NCBI GenBank assembly: GCA_016784735.1
Contig: JADHUC010000070.1
Location: 1 to 41,381 of the forward strand
Length of the DNA: 41,381 nt
Origin: Pirellulaceae bacterium
Lineage (GTDB): Bacteria; Planctomycetota; Planctomycetia; Pirellulales; Pirellulaceae
Direction: 5' to 3'
Shown: in pieces, positions 18,929 through 27,575 of the stretch
Layout: every line of letters starts with the position of its first letter
How positions within the stretch are numbered: the stretch's first letter is position 1
Program-made: the position numbers and the translations under genes
The notes under the pieces: model-generated
Seen by the model: the letters and a program-made list of their open reading frames with translations, nothing else
Told to the model about the DNA's origin: nothing
The model's database searches: none

Positions 18929-19256
18929 CGGTCTTTCTCCACGGATGTGGTGGCGTACTGCGATCAACACGGTCTGCGAACTACCAAATCATTATCAACA
19001 AATCTCACTCCGATTCAAACACGAGCCGGTCTTGTTAGGATAGTCGGCGCCAAAGATACCCTGATTTCACGCCGCTGGCTTGGCGCCAGCGGTACATGAC
19101 TTTCGCCCTAGCCGCAAGGAATTCACCGCACCTGCCGAATGCCACCGAACTTGTTTCGGTGGATTGTTACCTCTGGCCAACGAAATGAAACAGGCCCGAG
19201 ATCGGTGCTGATTTACGTGACTCGTCCGGCTTTGATGAGAACTGGAGAATGAAGTC
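18929..19256. other. Divergent spacer with two hairpins
   Basis: A 328-base region between the divergent DUF362 and antitoxin-like genes. No gene is supportable in it. It contains two 8-bp perfect hairpins: arms 19072-19079/19085-19092 (CCGCTGGC/GCCAGCGG) and arms 19142-19149/19155-19162 (CCACCGAA/TTCGGTGG). Promoters for both flanking genes should be here, but I could not pick one by eye. Confidence 0.5.
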
Positions 19257-19490
19257 ATGCTCAGGTCTATTGAAGGCATTTACCGCGAGGGCAAGGTTGA
19301 ATTGCTCGAGCCTGCCCCGTCCGACGCAGAAGCCCGAGTGATCGTCACCTTCCTTTCTTCTGAAACGGTCGATCTGGCCGAACGCGGAATCGACGAAGAG
19401 CACGCCGCAGACCTGCGGCGCCGTCTAGGCGCGTTTGCCGAGGATTGGGACCGTCCGCAGCAACTCATCGAGCCGGAGGACGGTCAATAG
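19257..19490 (+). CDS. Small AF2212-like antitoxin-type protein
   Basis: A 77-residue protein, MLRSIEGIYREGKVELLEPA, followed by ARVIVTFL. That short beta-rich head, with a charged helical tail rich in Glu and Arg, is the pattern of the AF2212/DUF104-like antitoxin family, usually the upstream partner of a PIN-domain toxin. Here no toxin follows: the stop codon at 19488-19490 is followed directly by the oppositely oriented end of mcrC, and the only GTG nearby (19492) reads five codons before a stop. The 3' ends of the two genes overlap by 7 bases. GGAG upstream of the ATG supports the start. Either a solitary regulator or the remnant of a toxin-antitoxin pair whose toxin was lost. Family call moderate. 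Confidence 0.65.
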   Translation: MLRSIEGIYREGKVELLEPAPSDAEARVIVTFLSSETVDLAERGIDEEHAADLRRRLGAFAEDWDRPQQLIEPEDGQ

Positions 19491-20749
19491 TGGATCACTG
19501 CCTGTGACTCGCACCAGTCGTTACTTTCGCAAAGCGACCGTAACGCCTCTAAGCACGACCCCGGTCCGTTCGCCATCGGCAGTTCGACTGAATCGACCGT
19601 GACCGGATGGCTACCGATGATCGTGCTTAGCAGCAACCGCGTGTTGGTTGAACTGCCCGCTCCAGTTGGATAGACCAGCGTAACCCTATCAGCAGAAAAC
19701 CCGACTGCATATGCACACATTTGAAATCGGTCGTGCCGGGCTTCGTCGCCATAACCCCGCTTGTACTTGGCGTCCAGGACCCACCGTAACCCATCTCGTT
19801 CCACCATGACATCGGCGGTCATCCATCGGCTCTTGTCCATCTTGCCAACTGGATCATCCCACTGACGAGTTCGGTCTGGGGCTGGCACCAGAATCCAGCC
19901 GGTCGAATTCTCCAATTCTCCAAAAAGTTTTCGCAAACTGTTTTCCCAAATTGCAGCCAAAGAAAGCGTGAATACTTGTCCTCCCGCGCCGGAGGATGGA
20001 TCAAGGGCAGCTCCGATGAGAATGAGACGAGCAAGTTGAAGCGCAGCCCGATAACCCGACGGGCTGGCCCATTGAGCTTCTGTCACCGCGGAAACAACAT
20101 CGGAAATGTCCCGGCTGACGTTTGCCCAGGAGTCAGTCAAATGCGCCATCGCCCTCCGCTCCGCCAGTGTAGCTTCTCCCAAGAGCATGGGGCATTTGTC
20201 GAGCGCAAACGCAAGCACAGTATTGTAGGCCGTGTCGAGTGTCCGTGTCCGGTAAAGCTGAGGCGCCTCTGGTAGTCGGTGCATAGCGCGGCACAGCGGC
20301 GTCATCAACAGTCTGCCTCGTAACGTGGATGACCTGCGTTTCACCGGCGTGAAGTCTTTTCGCAGGAAACGTCGTGTCACAATTTCAAGCTGATGCAAGA
20401 ATAGTCGAGCGATACAGCCGTACAAATCCTCCCCAGTTGTCACAGCGGGGTCGGGTAGCCAGATTTCCAGCGGCGGGAACTCTCCCAAATAGGCGAGCCA
20501 TTCCAGAATGGCAAGGCTTGGCACCTTAGACCGTATCACCACGCGCCGTCCACTTGGAAGCAGCAATAATCCTACACGGTCGGTCCCGGCAACTCGGACC
20601 TTATCCCCGATGCTCCCAACCTGAAGTAACCCTCTCGCTGCAAAATCACGAAGCGCGTCAGTATCTCGCCCCAGAGAATCAGCGGAACCAGACCATGGCG
20701 CGGCACGACTTCCCGACTCGTAGCAGATTATGTCGTCAAGTTTGCTCAC
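19484..20749 (-). CDS. mcrC: McrC-like nuclease subunit of type IV restriction system
   Basis: A 421-residue protein. McrC partners the McrB GTPase and carries the endonuclease that cuts DNA with modified cytosines. The nuclease signature is visible at the C-terminal third: D313 in MTADVMV and D326-A-K328 in LDAKYK, the PD-(D/E)xK pattern. The N-terminal half is the usual McrC alpha/beta region with TLRGRLLMT. I start it at GTG 20749, which overlaps the mcrB stop by 14 bases and follows AGAGGAG at proper spacing; a longer frame to 20821 lacks such support. The overlap implies coupled translation with mcrB. At its 3' end it overlaps the antitoxin-like gene tail to tail. Confidence 0.88.
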   Translation of the reverse strand: MSKLDDIICYESGSRAAPWSGSADSLGRDTDALRDFAARGLLQVGSIGDKVRVAGTDRVGLLLLPSGRRVVIRSKVPSLAILEWLAYLGEFPPLEIWLPDPAVTTGEDLYGCIARLFLHQLEIVTRRFLRKDFTPVKRRSSTLRGRLLMTPLCRAMHRLPEAPQLYRTRTLDTAYNTVLAFALDKCPMLLGEATLAERRAMAHLTDSWANVSRDISDVVSAVTEAQWASPSGYRAALQLARLILIGAALDPSSGAGGQVFTLSLAAIWENSLRKLFGELENSTGWILVPAPDRTRQWDDPVGKMDKSRWMTADVMVERDGLRWVLDAKYKRGYGDEARHDRFQMCAYAVGFSADRVTLVYPTGAGSSTNTRLLLSTIIGSHPVTVDSVELPMANGPGSCLEALRSLCESNDWCESQAVIHY

Positions 20750-23090
20750 TCTGACTTGACTCCTCTTGCGACGGCGATGTAGCGCCGGATTCCGCCAAGC
20801 ACTCAAGGAGAGTGTCCTCAACGAACTTCATTACCTCTTGGTCTGCCTGCCCAAACTGGGAAAGGAAGAGTTCTTGCAGATACGGGATGACGCTGAACTT
20901 GACGATCCGCCTCAGTTGCCTCTCAGTGAGCGGAGCATCGCTTGGTGTCTCGTCCTCAGTTTCCCGTTGCTGCAACATGAACAAGGCGTGACCAATGTGC
21001 TGTTCGGCAGGAATGCCCCGATTGGCAAGCAGTCCGTTGCACTTCTCAAGCGCAGCAGCGTCAAACTTGACCGGATTGTTGCCGGGACGCTGCAACCAGT
21101 TCTTCAAGGCGGCGACTTGAGGGTGCAGATTTAGCCATAGGAATCGCCGTCGAAGGGCCATGTCCATCCTGCCGATAGACCTGTCCGCGCTGTTCATCGT
21201 TCCAATGACGAATACGTTCCTTGGAAACACGAACTGACGCCCTGAAAGCAGCCTGACGGTTGCACCCCGGTATTCGAGTAATTGGAGCAACTCGCCCAGG
21301 ACCGCCGCCGTATCACAGCGGTTGATCTCGTCCAACACCAGTACGTGCCGGGCCGACGAACTGTAGCCCTTGAGTCCGTCAGTCACCCAGTCGAGAAAGA
21401 ATCCCTTTTTCGGTTCAAAGAGAAGCGTATCGTTTTTGGTGACGGGCTTGATTCCTTCGAAGAAGTCCTCGTAAGTCCAGTTGGCATGCATGTAGAGCGT
21501 GTGGTACGTGCCCTGCAGGTGCCCAGCGCGTTCTCGCACGAAGTAACGAGCAAATTGTTGCGCGATGAAGGTCTTGCTCGTACCGGGTGGGCCAACAAGA
21601 ACGACCTGCTGCTTTGTCAACAACGCTTCCTGCAAGTCTTGAAGCATCCCGCGCGGCAACGAAGTCAACTGGCACAGTTCATCCAGCGTCTTAGGGGCAT
21701 CCTCGTCAACGTACTCGTCCGTATCCTGCTCGGCTGGCGAGACCACGGCAGGCTTGTGCCATTTCCCAGTCACACTTGCTTCAAACAGAGGCCACGCCCA
21801 CACGAAGAACTCACCCACCTCGTCGACAAGATCGTCAACGTGGTCCAAGAGCGATTCCAGCGGATATTCCCGAATCACGTAAATGTCCGCAGAACTGTCC
21901 ATTGATGAAATCGACGAATCCTCGTCTGCCTCCAATCGAACGGCGAACTCTTCGGGAGCCAGCTCCTCTTCGTCCTCGCCTGTCGAAATCCTCACGATAG
22001 CGTCTTCCGGCGCGCCACGCATGTATGCTGCAACCGCATCGGCGTTGTTCTTGAGAACTGTGTGGAGCCTTTCGAGATAGTCGTCGCAGTAGTTCCCCAT
22101 CGAAAAACCGTACCGCCAGACCTGGTCGTTGCCGAGCATCCGAAAGAAGAGCTGCACGGATCTTGTTTTGCTACCGGCGTGGGGATCATAGAACGCAAAC
22201 CAGTAATGATTGTGGTAGCCACTCTTGCCATAGTCGTTTTTCTTCAGGATTGACAAATGACGCTTCCCACCAGCAACCTCTGGGCTGAGTTGCTCAATGA
22301 ACCGTGTCCGTATCTGCTCAACAAGTTCACGGGTGGGGTCACGAAGCACCAGTTCATATCGCTTTTTGTTTTCTGTGTGCCAATCGGGATCTTCCGTGTG
22401 CTGGGGTAGCTCCTCCAAAAATGCGATGGTCGAACTGGTGTACCGAGAAGCCGGTTCCAGCGTTTCTTCACTTTCTTCATCAATAGTGGCGTTTTCCTCG
22501 TCTTCTTCAATTGCCAAAGCAGCGATCTTCTTCAGAGCATCATCTAACTTGATGGCTTCAAGTAGCTTCGATAGTTCATACGCCGTCACGGACACGCTCA
22601 CGTAGAAATCGCTGAAATCGGGAGAATCACATTTGGCAATTCGATGTTCACCGGGGAATATCTCGACAGTCTTGTGCCCAGACGACTTCCCGATGGGAAG
22701 CTGACAAAATGGCGCGTAAGCCATGTCCTCTGGCAATGCCCATACATGAAGATTCCCGTCGTCCACCGCCCAGTACGTCATCAGGTAGGCTACTGGGGAC
22801 TGCTCTGCCTGCTCATGCACTTGCTGCAAAGTGGACGGCGCAATCGCTGTCCAATGGTGGTCCACAACCCGTGCGTTACGGATCATGGTCACACCTCCTT
22901 GCCATTCGTACGTCGTGTGGTGAAGGTGTTTCGGAACCATCCCGCCCGTGGCCAACCTGTTGCAGATTAGCTGCGTCATAGCCTTCCCAGCATTGTTCCG
23001 CTTTGTTTCATCGAAGTTCATTTCTGGGAGGGCTGTAGGCTGCTGCTGGACGCTTGTAAGGATCGACTTGGCGAACTCGCTGTGGTTCAT
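20736..23090 (-). CDS. mcrB: McrB-like AAA+ GTPase with unusual N-terminal region
   Basis: A 784-residue protein. The C-terminal AAA+ motor has Walker A GPPGTSKT at 500-507, Walker B VLVLDEIN at 583-590 and the McrB signature GTMNSADRS at 630-638, which in McrB defines the GTP-binding subgroup. The first 490 residues hold two globular parts I do not recognise: about 1-190 and about 245-365 (with HNHYWFAFYDP and WRYGFSMGN), joined by an acidic linker at 194-212 and followed by another acidic stretch near 370-395. In McrB proteins the N-terminal domain recognises modified DNA, so this one may read a different mark. The ATG at 23090 overlaps the stop of a small upstream frame (ATGA-type). It is immediately followed by mcrC. 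Confidence 0.85.
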   Translation of the reverse strand: MNHSEFAKSILTSVQQQPTALPEMNFDETKRNNAGKAMTQLICNRLATGGMVPKHLHHTTYEWQGGVTMIRNARVVDHHWTAIAPSTLQQVHEQAEQSPVAYLMTYWAVDDGNLHVWALPEDMAYAPFCQLPIGKSSGHKTVEIFPGEHRIAKCDSPDFSDFYVSVSVTAYELSKLLEAIKLDDALKKIAALAIEEDEENATIDEESEETLEPASRYTSSTIAFLEELPQHTEDPDWHTENKKRYELVLRDPTRELVEQIRTRFIEQLSPEVAGGKRHLSILKKNDYGKSGYHNHYWFAFYDPHAGSKTRSVQLFFRMLGNDQVWRYGFSMGNYCDDYLERLHTVLKNNADAVAAYMRGAPEDAIVRISTGEDEEELAPEEFAVRLEADEDSSISSMDSSADIYVIREYPLESLLDHVDDLVDEVGEFFVWAWPLFEASVTGKWHKPAVVSPAEQDTDEYVDEDAPKTLDELCQLTSLPRGMLQDLQEALLTKQQVVLVGPPGTSKTFIAQQFARYFVRERAGHLQGTYHTLYMHANWTYEDFFEGIKPVTKNDTLLFEPKKGFFLDWVTDGLKGYSSSARHVLVLDEINRCDTAAVLGELLQLLEYRGATVRLLSGRQFVFPRNVFVIGTMNSADRSIGRMDMALRRRFLWLNLHPQVAALKNWLQRPGNNPVKFDAAALEKCNGLLANRGIPAEQHIGHALFMLQQRETEDETPSDAPLTERQLRRIVKFSVIPYLQELFLSQFGQADQEVMKFVEDTLLECLAESGATSPSQEESSQSEQT

Positions 23091-23536
23091 GTCATCACTC
23101 GCTCAGAATGCTGATCGTGATGGTGGCATCCATCGTCGGTGAAGCCTCGGACCCTGCACCCCAGGCCATGTTCGAAAGGTTCGATTTCCGAACCACCCCG
23201 AATGCGGAACACCTTTTCAACAGCCCGAGGCGCCTTCTCGCCAGCGACAATCACCGCGTGTGAATCCCCATAGTCGTCGCTGATTTCTGTCGGCAGCCAT
23301 CTGCCGCCGTACTGTATACCACCCGCGGCTAGACTTGTCCATTTTCTGAACGTGCCCGAAGTCGCCCGAGGTTGGCGACAAACCAGACTCAGGCGAGTCT
23401 GGCTGCGAGTCAGACCTATGGGTCTCGATGAATCCGTCATGCCCGCATTGCACCTGCTGCAGGGAACGATGCTCTGTCGTCCACCGCACATGGCCGCGGC
23501 ACGGGGCCGGTGGGTGTTGCGGTAATCTCTGTTCCG
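23091..23536. other. Spacer upstream of mcrB, possible small coupled frame and palindromes
   Basis: 446 bases between the oxidoreductase stop (23537) and mcrB. A minus-strand frame of up to 134 residues ends at 23087 with its TGA overlapping the mcrB ATG, which is the layout of coupled genes, but its composition (Arg-, Cys- and Ser-rich first half) looks non-genic and I recognise nothing in it. A second minus-strand frame could encode a short peptide (MAWGAGSEASPTMDATITIS) at 23102-23176. Two hairpins lie here: arms 23361-23366/23374-23379 and 23383-23390/23395-23402 (CCAGACTC/GAGTCTGG). Most likely a promoter or leader region of mcrBC plus repeat DNA. Confidence 0.4.
23361..23402. repeat. 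Pair of adjacent hairpins upstream of mcrB
   Basis: Two perfect stems lie 3 bases apart: GTCGCC/GGCGAC (6 bp, 7-base loop) and CCAGACTC/GAGTCTGG (8 bp, 4-base loop). They could mark the end of the oxidoreductase's upstream neighbour or be a dispersed palindromic unit. Confidence 0.5.
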
Positions 23537-24931
23537 TCAGGCGATCTCCCAGCCTTTGCGATACTGTTCTTTGATAATCGCGTCGGCTGCGGGTAATCCG
23601 CGGGCCTTCATGTTTGCCGCGTCCCAATGGAGCTTCTTGCCGGTGCGCAGCGATGCGATGCCCAGCAGGACTAATTCCGCGAGCTTGGCGCCGTACTCGA
23701 AATTCGAACTGGCTGGCGGCCCGCCTTTGCAGGCGGCGAGCCAGTCGCGATGGTGGCCCTCCGAACGCGGAATCGTCTCTGCCGGGCGTTCGTAAGTAGG
23801 TGTCTTCTCGTAGGGGAGAAGCCGGCATGCACCACCGGCGCCGTCGCATAGCATCGAACCCTTTTCGCCGATGAACAGCACTCCGCGGCCCGGCAGTGAA
23901 CTGCCCTCTGGTATCTCCTCCGGGCAAGGCGGTTTCAATCCTCCGTCGTACCAAGTGACGTTGACGGGCGGCTTGTCCCCGCGGGCTCCGAATCGGTAGT
24001 AGCAGATCTCGCCGTGCGGTGCGATTTCCGCGTCCATGTTCCCTGCGGGCCGCGCTTCGATGCTTGTTGGCTCTGCCAAATCGAGGGCCCACATGGGGGC
24101 GTCAAGATCGTGGCAGCCGAAATCTCCCAGGGCACCGGAGCCAAACGCCCAGAAGTCGCGCCAGGTGACTGGTGTATACGCCGGATGGTAGGGACGCGGT
24201 TCGCGCGGACCCAGCCACATATCCCAATTGACACCGGCGGGCACGGGCGGCGTCTCCGTGGGCCGGGTCGTGAGATGCTTATTCCAACGGCCCGCGTTAA
24301 CCCAGGCGTGGGCTTCGTGCACCGGACCGATGACGCCATCCCAGATCCATTCGCACGTTTGCCGGATGCCGTCTCGCGAGTGTCCCTGGTTGCCCATCTG
24401 CGTCGCCACGCCCGTTTCTTTGGCGATCTTGGCGACCTGGCGTGCTTCCCAGACGTTGTGCGTCAGTGGCTTCTCGCAGTAGACGTGTTTCCCCGCACGC
24501 ATGGCGACAACTGAGACATAGGCGTGCAGGTGGTCGGGCGTCGCGCAGAGGATCGCGTCGATCGCTTTTTCCTTTTCGAGCATCACGCGGAAATCTTCGT
24601 AATCCGCGCAACGGTAGTTGGGTGTCGTCTCGCCGTAGTGCTTTTCGATTTCCGCCTTCACCGGCTTCCTGCCGCCTTCCCCGCGGTAGTAGAAGGCATC
24701 CAGATTGTGATGTTCGAATGGATCCGCCACAGCCATTACCTGCGCGTCCTTCTCGCGAAACAGGAGGCGAGTGTTGCTGCGTCCTTGGCCGCCGGCGCCC
24801 ACCAACGCGACGTTCACCTTCTCGCTGGGCGGAACGAATTCCGGCCCACCGAGCACATGGCGAGGAACTATCGTGGTCGCCGCGACAGTCACAGCGGCCG
24901 AGCCCAGGAACTTGCGTCGGTTTACTTTCAT
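23537..24931 (-). CDS. Tat-exported Gfo/Idh/MocA family oxidoreductase
   Basis: A 464-residue protein beginning MKVNRRKFLGSAAVTVAATT, a twin-arginine signal. The Rossmann NAD(P) site is VALVGAGGQGR (41-51), and YCEKPLTHN at 151-159 contains the conserved EKP catalytic Lys of this family. These enzymes oxidise or reduce sugars or cyclic polyols with NAD(P). The C-terminal half carries the planctomycete-type WLGPREPRPYHP and GDFGCHDLDAP stretches. As a Tat substrate it would fold with bound cofactor before export. AGGAG precedes the ATG at 24931; the frame to 24985 is longer but unsupported. It is divergent from the secreted protein at 25281. Exact substrate unknown. Confidence 0.88.
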   Translation of the reverse strand: MKVNRRKFLGSAAVTVAATTIVPRHVLGGPEFVPPSEKVNVALVGAGGQGRSNTRLLFREKDAQVMAVADPFEHHNLDAFYYRGEGGRKPVKAEIEKHYGETTPNYRCADYEDFRVMLEKEKAIDAILCATPDHLHAYVSVVAMRAGKHVYCEKPLTHNVWEARQVAKIAKETGVATQMGNQGHSRDGIRQTCEWIWDGVIGPVHEAHAWVNAGRWNKHLTTRPTETPPVPAGVNWDMWLGPREPRPYHPAYTPVTWRDFWAFGSGALGDFGCHDLDAPMWALDLAEPTSIEARPAGNMDAEIAPHGEICYYRFGARGDKPPVNVTWYDGGLKPPCPEEIPEGSSLPGRGVLFIGEKGSMLCDGAGGACRLLPYEKTPTYERPAETIPRSEGHHRDWLAACKGGPPASSNFEYGAKLAELVLLGIASLRTGKKLHWDAANMKARGLPAADAIIKEQYRKGWEIA

Positions 24932-25042
24932 GGCATCTCCTGAAGTTTGAGTTTCGGGCGAAAAGCGAATGCCGCCGCCTCGCATTGGAGCACGTTTCCA
25001 ATGTGCCCCGCAAGGGGCCGCTTGGCGACAACACGTTCATTT

Positions 25043-25103
25043 GTTGCCGTCCTGAATTCGTTGGGGAAATACGGAAGGTTCCCAACGAATTCAGGGCGGC
25101 AAC
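25043..25103. repeat. 23-bp inverted repeat in a divergent spacer
   Basis: Arms 25043-25065 and 25081-25103 pair over 23 bases with one mismatch (a possible G-T pair) around a 15-base loop; the left arm begins GTTGCCGTCCTGAATTCG. Because both flanking genes start here, a terminator role is unlikely; a dispersed palindrome or an operator is more plausible. Confidence 0.65.
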
Positions 25104-25200
25104 GAAACGAGCCAATACTATAGCATCCTGTCGATCCCGAACTGGTATGACTCTGCGTGTGAGAATCCAACCGTGGGCAGTAGCTCTCGACTTGTTTGGC

Positions 25201-25206
25201 TATAAT
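25201..25206 (+). promoter_or_regulatory. Candidate -10 box TATAAT
   Basis: A perfect TATAAT preceded by TTGGC, about 75 bases before the ATG at 25281. No good -35 hexamer is found at 16-18 bases, so only a weak candidate for the promoter of the two-gene plus-strand run 25281-27493. Confidence 0.3.
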
Positions 25207-25280
25207 GGCTCGTGATACCCTGCAAGTCAGGCCCAAGACACCGGTTGGTGTGACACTGTTTCTGAAAAGGGAGGCTCCCC

Positions 25281-26087
25281 ATGCAACGTCATTTGCTTTC
25301 AATCGTTCTTGTCGTCGCCTCGCTTTCGGTGGCCCGCGCCGAGGAAAAGGCGCCAAACGTGAGATTGCTGGAATGGGAACGCGGCTTCGCGGTCCAATCG
25401 CTCGCTCAGAAAGACATGACCGTCTACCTGTGGTTCTACGAATGGAACATGTTCGAAGCCATCGAACCGGGGCAACACACGAATGGCACGTACAAGTTGG
25501 ATCGCGGCCTCAGCAAAGACGGCCGATGCGGCAAGATCGCCTCGGACGCTTTGACTCTCACGGCAACGGCGACGACCGACGGAGCGGATCTTGAACTGAC
25601 CGTTCGGAATCGCACGAACTACGACTTCCCACCGATTGCGGCCGTCATTCCTTGTTTCAATCCAGGGCCCGTCAAAACGAGGAACAAGAAGTTCGCCAAC
25701 ACAAACACCTACTTCCTGGCACCCGACGGACTGAAGAAACTGGTCAAGCGAGAAATCCATTTCAACACTGCGGTGCGCGATCTGGTCAACAACGAAGCAA
25801 AGGACGGTCAATACGTTTGGTCTCACAAATGGCCCATCAGTGAGCCCGATGCGATCGGCGGGCTGATCGTGCGCGAGTCGACTGACGGCAAATGGGTATG
25901 TGGGATCGCCTGGCAGGAGTTCCTCTCCGCCCAAGGACACAATCCTTGGGAATGCATGCACCTGTCGATTCGCGTTGGTCCCCTGCAGTCCGGCGGTTCG
26001 AAGACCATTCGCGGAAAGATCTACCTGTTCGAAGGCAATAAGGATAAGCTGCTCGAACGATACCGCAACGACTTCGCCGACGAATAG
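25281..26087 (+). CDS. Secreted protein of unknown function
   Basis: A 268-residue protein with a clear signal peptide (MQRHLLSIVLVVASLSVARA, 1-20). I do not recognise a named domain. The predicted content is beta-rich, consistent with a lectin-like or carbohydrate-binding fold: TVYLWFYEWNMFEAI near 46-60, and GIAWQEFLSAQGHNPWECMH near 210-229, which looks like the conserved core of an uncharacterised PVC family. GGGAGG precedes the ATG. It is followed 74 bases later by a beta-helix protein on the same strand, so the two are probably cotranscribed and may act on the same polysaccharide. Confidence 0.75.
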   Translation: MQRHLLSIVLVVASLSVARAEEKAPNVRLLEWERGFAVQSLAQKDMTVYLWFYEWNMFEAIEPGQHTNGTYKLDRGLSKDGRCGKIASDALTLTATATTDGADLELTVRNRTNYDFPPIAAVIPCFNPGPVKTRNKKFANTNTYFLAPDGLKKLVKREIHFNTAVRDLVNNEAKDGQYVWSHKWPISEPDAIGGLIVRESTDGKWVCGIAWQEFLSAQGHNPWECMHLSIRVGPLQSGGSKTIRGKIYLFEGNKDKLLERYRNDFADE

Positions 26088-26161
26088 TCCGCAGAGCGTT
26101 CGCAGAAACCACGTTGACACCGCAGTATTCCACCTGTTCGTTTCGCGATGAGGAGTCAGTC

Positions 26162-27493
26162 ATGAAGAATATGATCGCATTGTTGGCAACCGTGATCTCG
26201 ACGTCGCTCGCAGTGACCTCGGTCTTGTGCGCCCAGGAAGGCGAGCCGGACTTTTCTCCCAAACCGGACGAACAACAGTTGCCAGACGCAATGCACTCGA
26301 CCATGGACGAACTGCCACGGCTCGCCGTTGGGAAGAAGGATGCAGACATGGTCGGTGTCGACAATCGCGTGTTGCAGGCCGCTGTCGATTACGTTGCCGC
26401 CCTGGGCGGCGGGACGGTCGAGATCGGCGAGGGCGAGTTTGTGATGCGGGATTCGCTGCACTTGCGATCGAACGTCACGGTCCGAGGCCAGCGTGGAAAG
26501 ACAGTCTTGCGCAAGGCGGCCAGCGTGACCAGCCCGATGGTACTGGACGGCGATTTTGGCGAGCAACAGATCTCGGTGACGGACCCGACGGGCTTCGAGG
26601 TCGGATACGGAGTGGCCATCCGGGATGACCGAGCCGGCGGATTCCACACCACCGTCGCACGCATTACCGGTCGCCGCGGTAACACCTTCTCCATCGACAA
26701 ACCGTTGATGTCCGATTGCATGGTCGGTAACAACGCACGAGCCGCAACCGTCTTTCCCGTTGTCAGCGGCTACAACCTCCGTAGTGCCCGGATCGAGAAC
26801 CTTGTCATCGACGGCAACAAGGAATCGAACATCCATCTGAACGGATGCCGCGGAGCGGGTATCTTTTTGTATCGAGCGTTTGGCACGGTGATCGAAGGAT
26901 GCGTGGTACGCGACTACAACGGGGACGGAATCAGCTTCCAGCAATCCAACGACGCCACGGTAATCGACTGCACCAGCGAGGATAACGCATCTCTTGGTTT
27001 GCACCCGGGCAGCGGATCGCAACGTCCCACCGTGCGCAAATGCGTCTCCCGAAGAAACGGAACCGACGGGCTGTTCCTGTGCTGGCGAGTGCGTCACGGA
27101 CTATTCGAGGAGAACGTACTGGCGGAGAACGGTCGGTTCGGCATTTCCATCGGGCACAAGGACTCCGACAACTTGCTGCGGTCGAACATTGTCCGACTGA
27201 ACGCTAGCAACGGAGTCTTTTTCCGCAACGAATCGTTGGGCATGGCCGCCCATCGTAACCGGCTGGAGGAGAACGTCATCGAAAACAACGGTTCGGAGGA
27301 CCAAGCTGCTGGAATCCGCATTCGAGGCGAAACCAACGATCTGGTGTTTCGCAATAACACGATACGGGATACGCGAGATGATGGTACGAAGACACAGACC
27401 GTGGGAATCCTGATCGAAGACACGGTGGGCAACGTGACGTTGGAAGGAAACACGATCGAGGCGAAAACCGCGATCGACGACCGCAGGAATTAG
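26162..27493 (+). CDS. Secreted right-handed parallel beta-helix protein
   Basis: A 443-residue protein with a signal peptide (MKNMIALLATVISTSLAVTS, cleaved near residue 24). After a linker, VLQAAVDYVAALGGGTVEIG (about 76-95) resembles the start of pectate-lyase-superfamily helices, and successive short strands with N-x-I or N-x-V turns (GNKESNIHLNG, DNASLGLHPG, ENGRFGISIGH, RLNASNGVFFRN, ENNGSE, RNNTIRD, EGNTIEAK) make up the coils. Such proteins are often polysaccharide lyases, epimerases or hydrolases. I cannot assign catalytic residues. GAGGAG precedes the ATG at 26162; the frame opens further upstream at 26114 without support. Likely cotranscribed with the protein at 25281. Confidence 0.8.
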   Translation: MKNMIALLATVISTSLAVTSVLCAQEGEPDFSPKPDEQQLPDAMHSTMDELPRLAVGKKDADMVGVDNRVLQAAVDYVAALGGGTVEIGEGEFVMRDSLHLRSNVTVRGQRGKTVLRKAASVTSPMVLDGDFGEQQISVTDPTGFEVGYGVAIRDDRAGGFHTTVARITGRRGNTFSIDKPLMSDCMVGNNARAATVFPVVSGYNLRSARIENLVIDGNKESNIHLNGCRGAGIFLYRAFGTVIEGCVVRDYNGDGISFQQSNDATVIDCTSEDNASLGLHPGSGSQRPTVRKCVSRRNGTDGLFLCWRVRHGLFEENVLAENGRFGISIGHKDSDNLLRSNIVRLNASNGVFFRNESLGMAAHRNRLEENVIENNGSEDQAAGIRIRGETNDLVFRNNTIRDTRDDGTKTQTVGILIEDTVGNVTLEGNTIEAKTAIDDRRN

Positions 27494-27575
27494 AAATCCG
27501 ATTCCGGCGACCGGTCGCGCAAGTAATCGACGGTCGAGCGGTCAGGCTGGAGCAATGACGACGAAACGGGCGAGT

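Larger units (their letters stand above)
24932..25280. other. Divergent spacer with palindromes and a candidate promoter
   Basis: 349 bases between the divergent oxidoreductase and the secreted protein at 25281. It contains a 7-bp hairpin CATTGGA/TCCAATG (24983-25003), a 23-bp inverted repeat (25043-25103) and a perfect TATAAT (25201-25206). I see no credible gene in it. Confidence 0.5.

Noticed and set aside
17780..19099. A 439-codon plus-strand frame
   Set aside because: It runs antisense to the DUF362 gene and into the spacer; no motif.
19492..19509. PIN toxin start after the antitoxin-type gene
   Set aside because: GTG at 19492 gives five codons then a stop; no toxin sequence follows.
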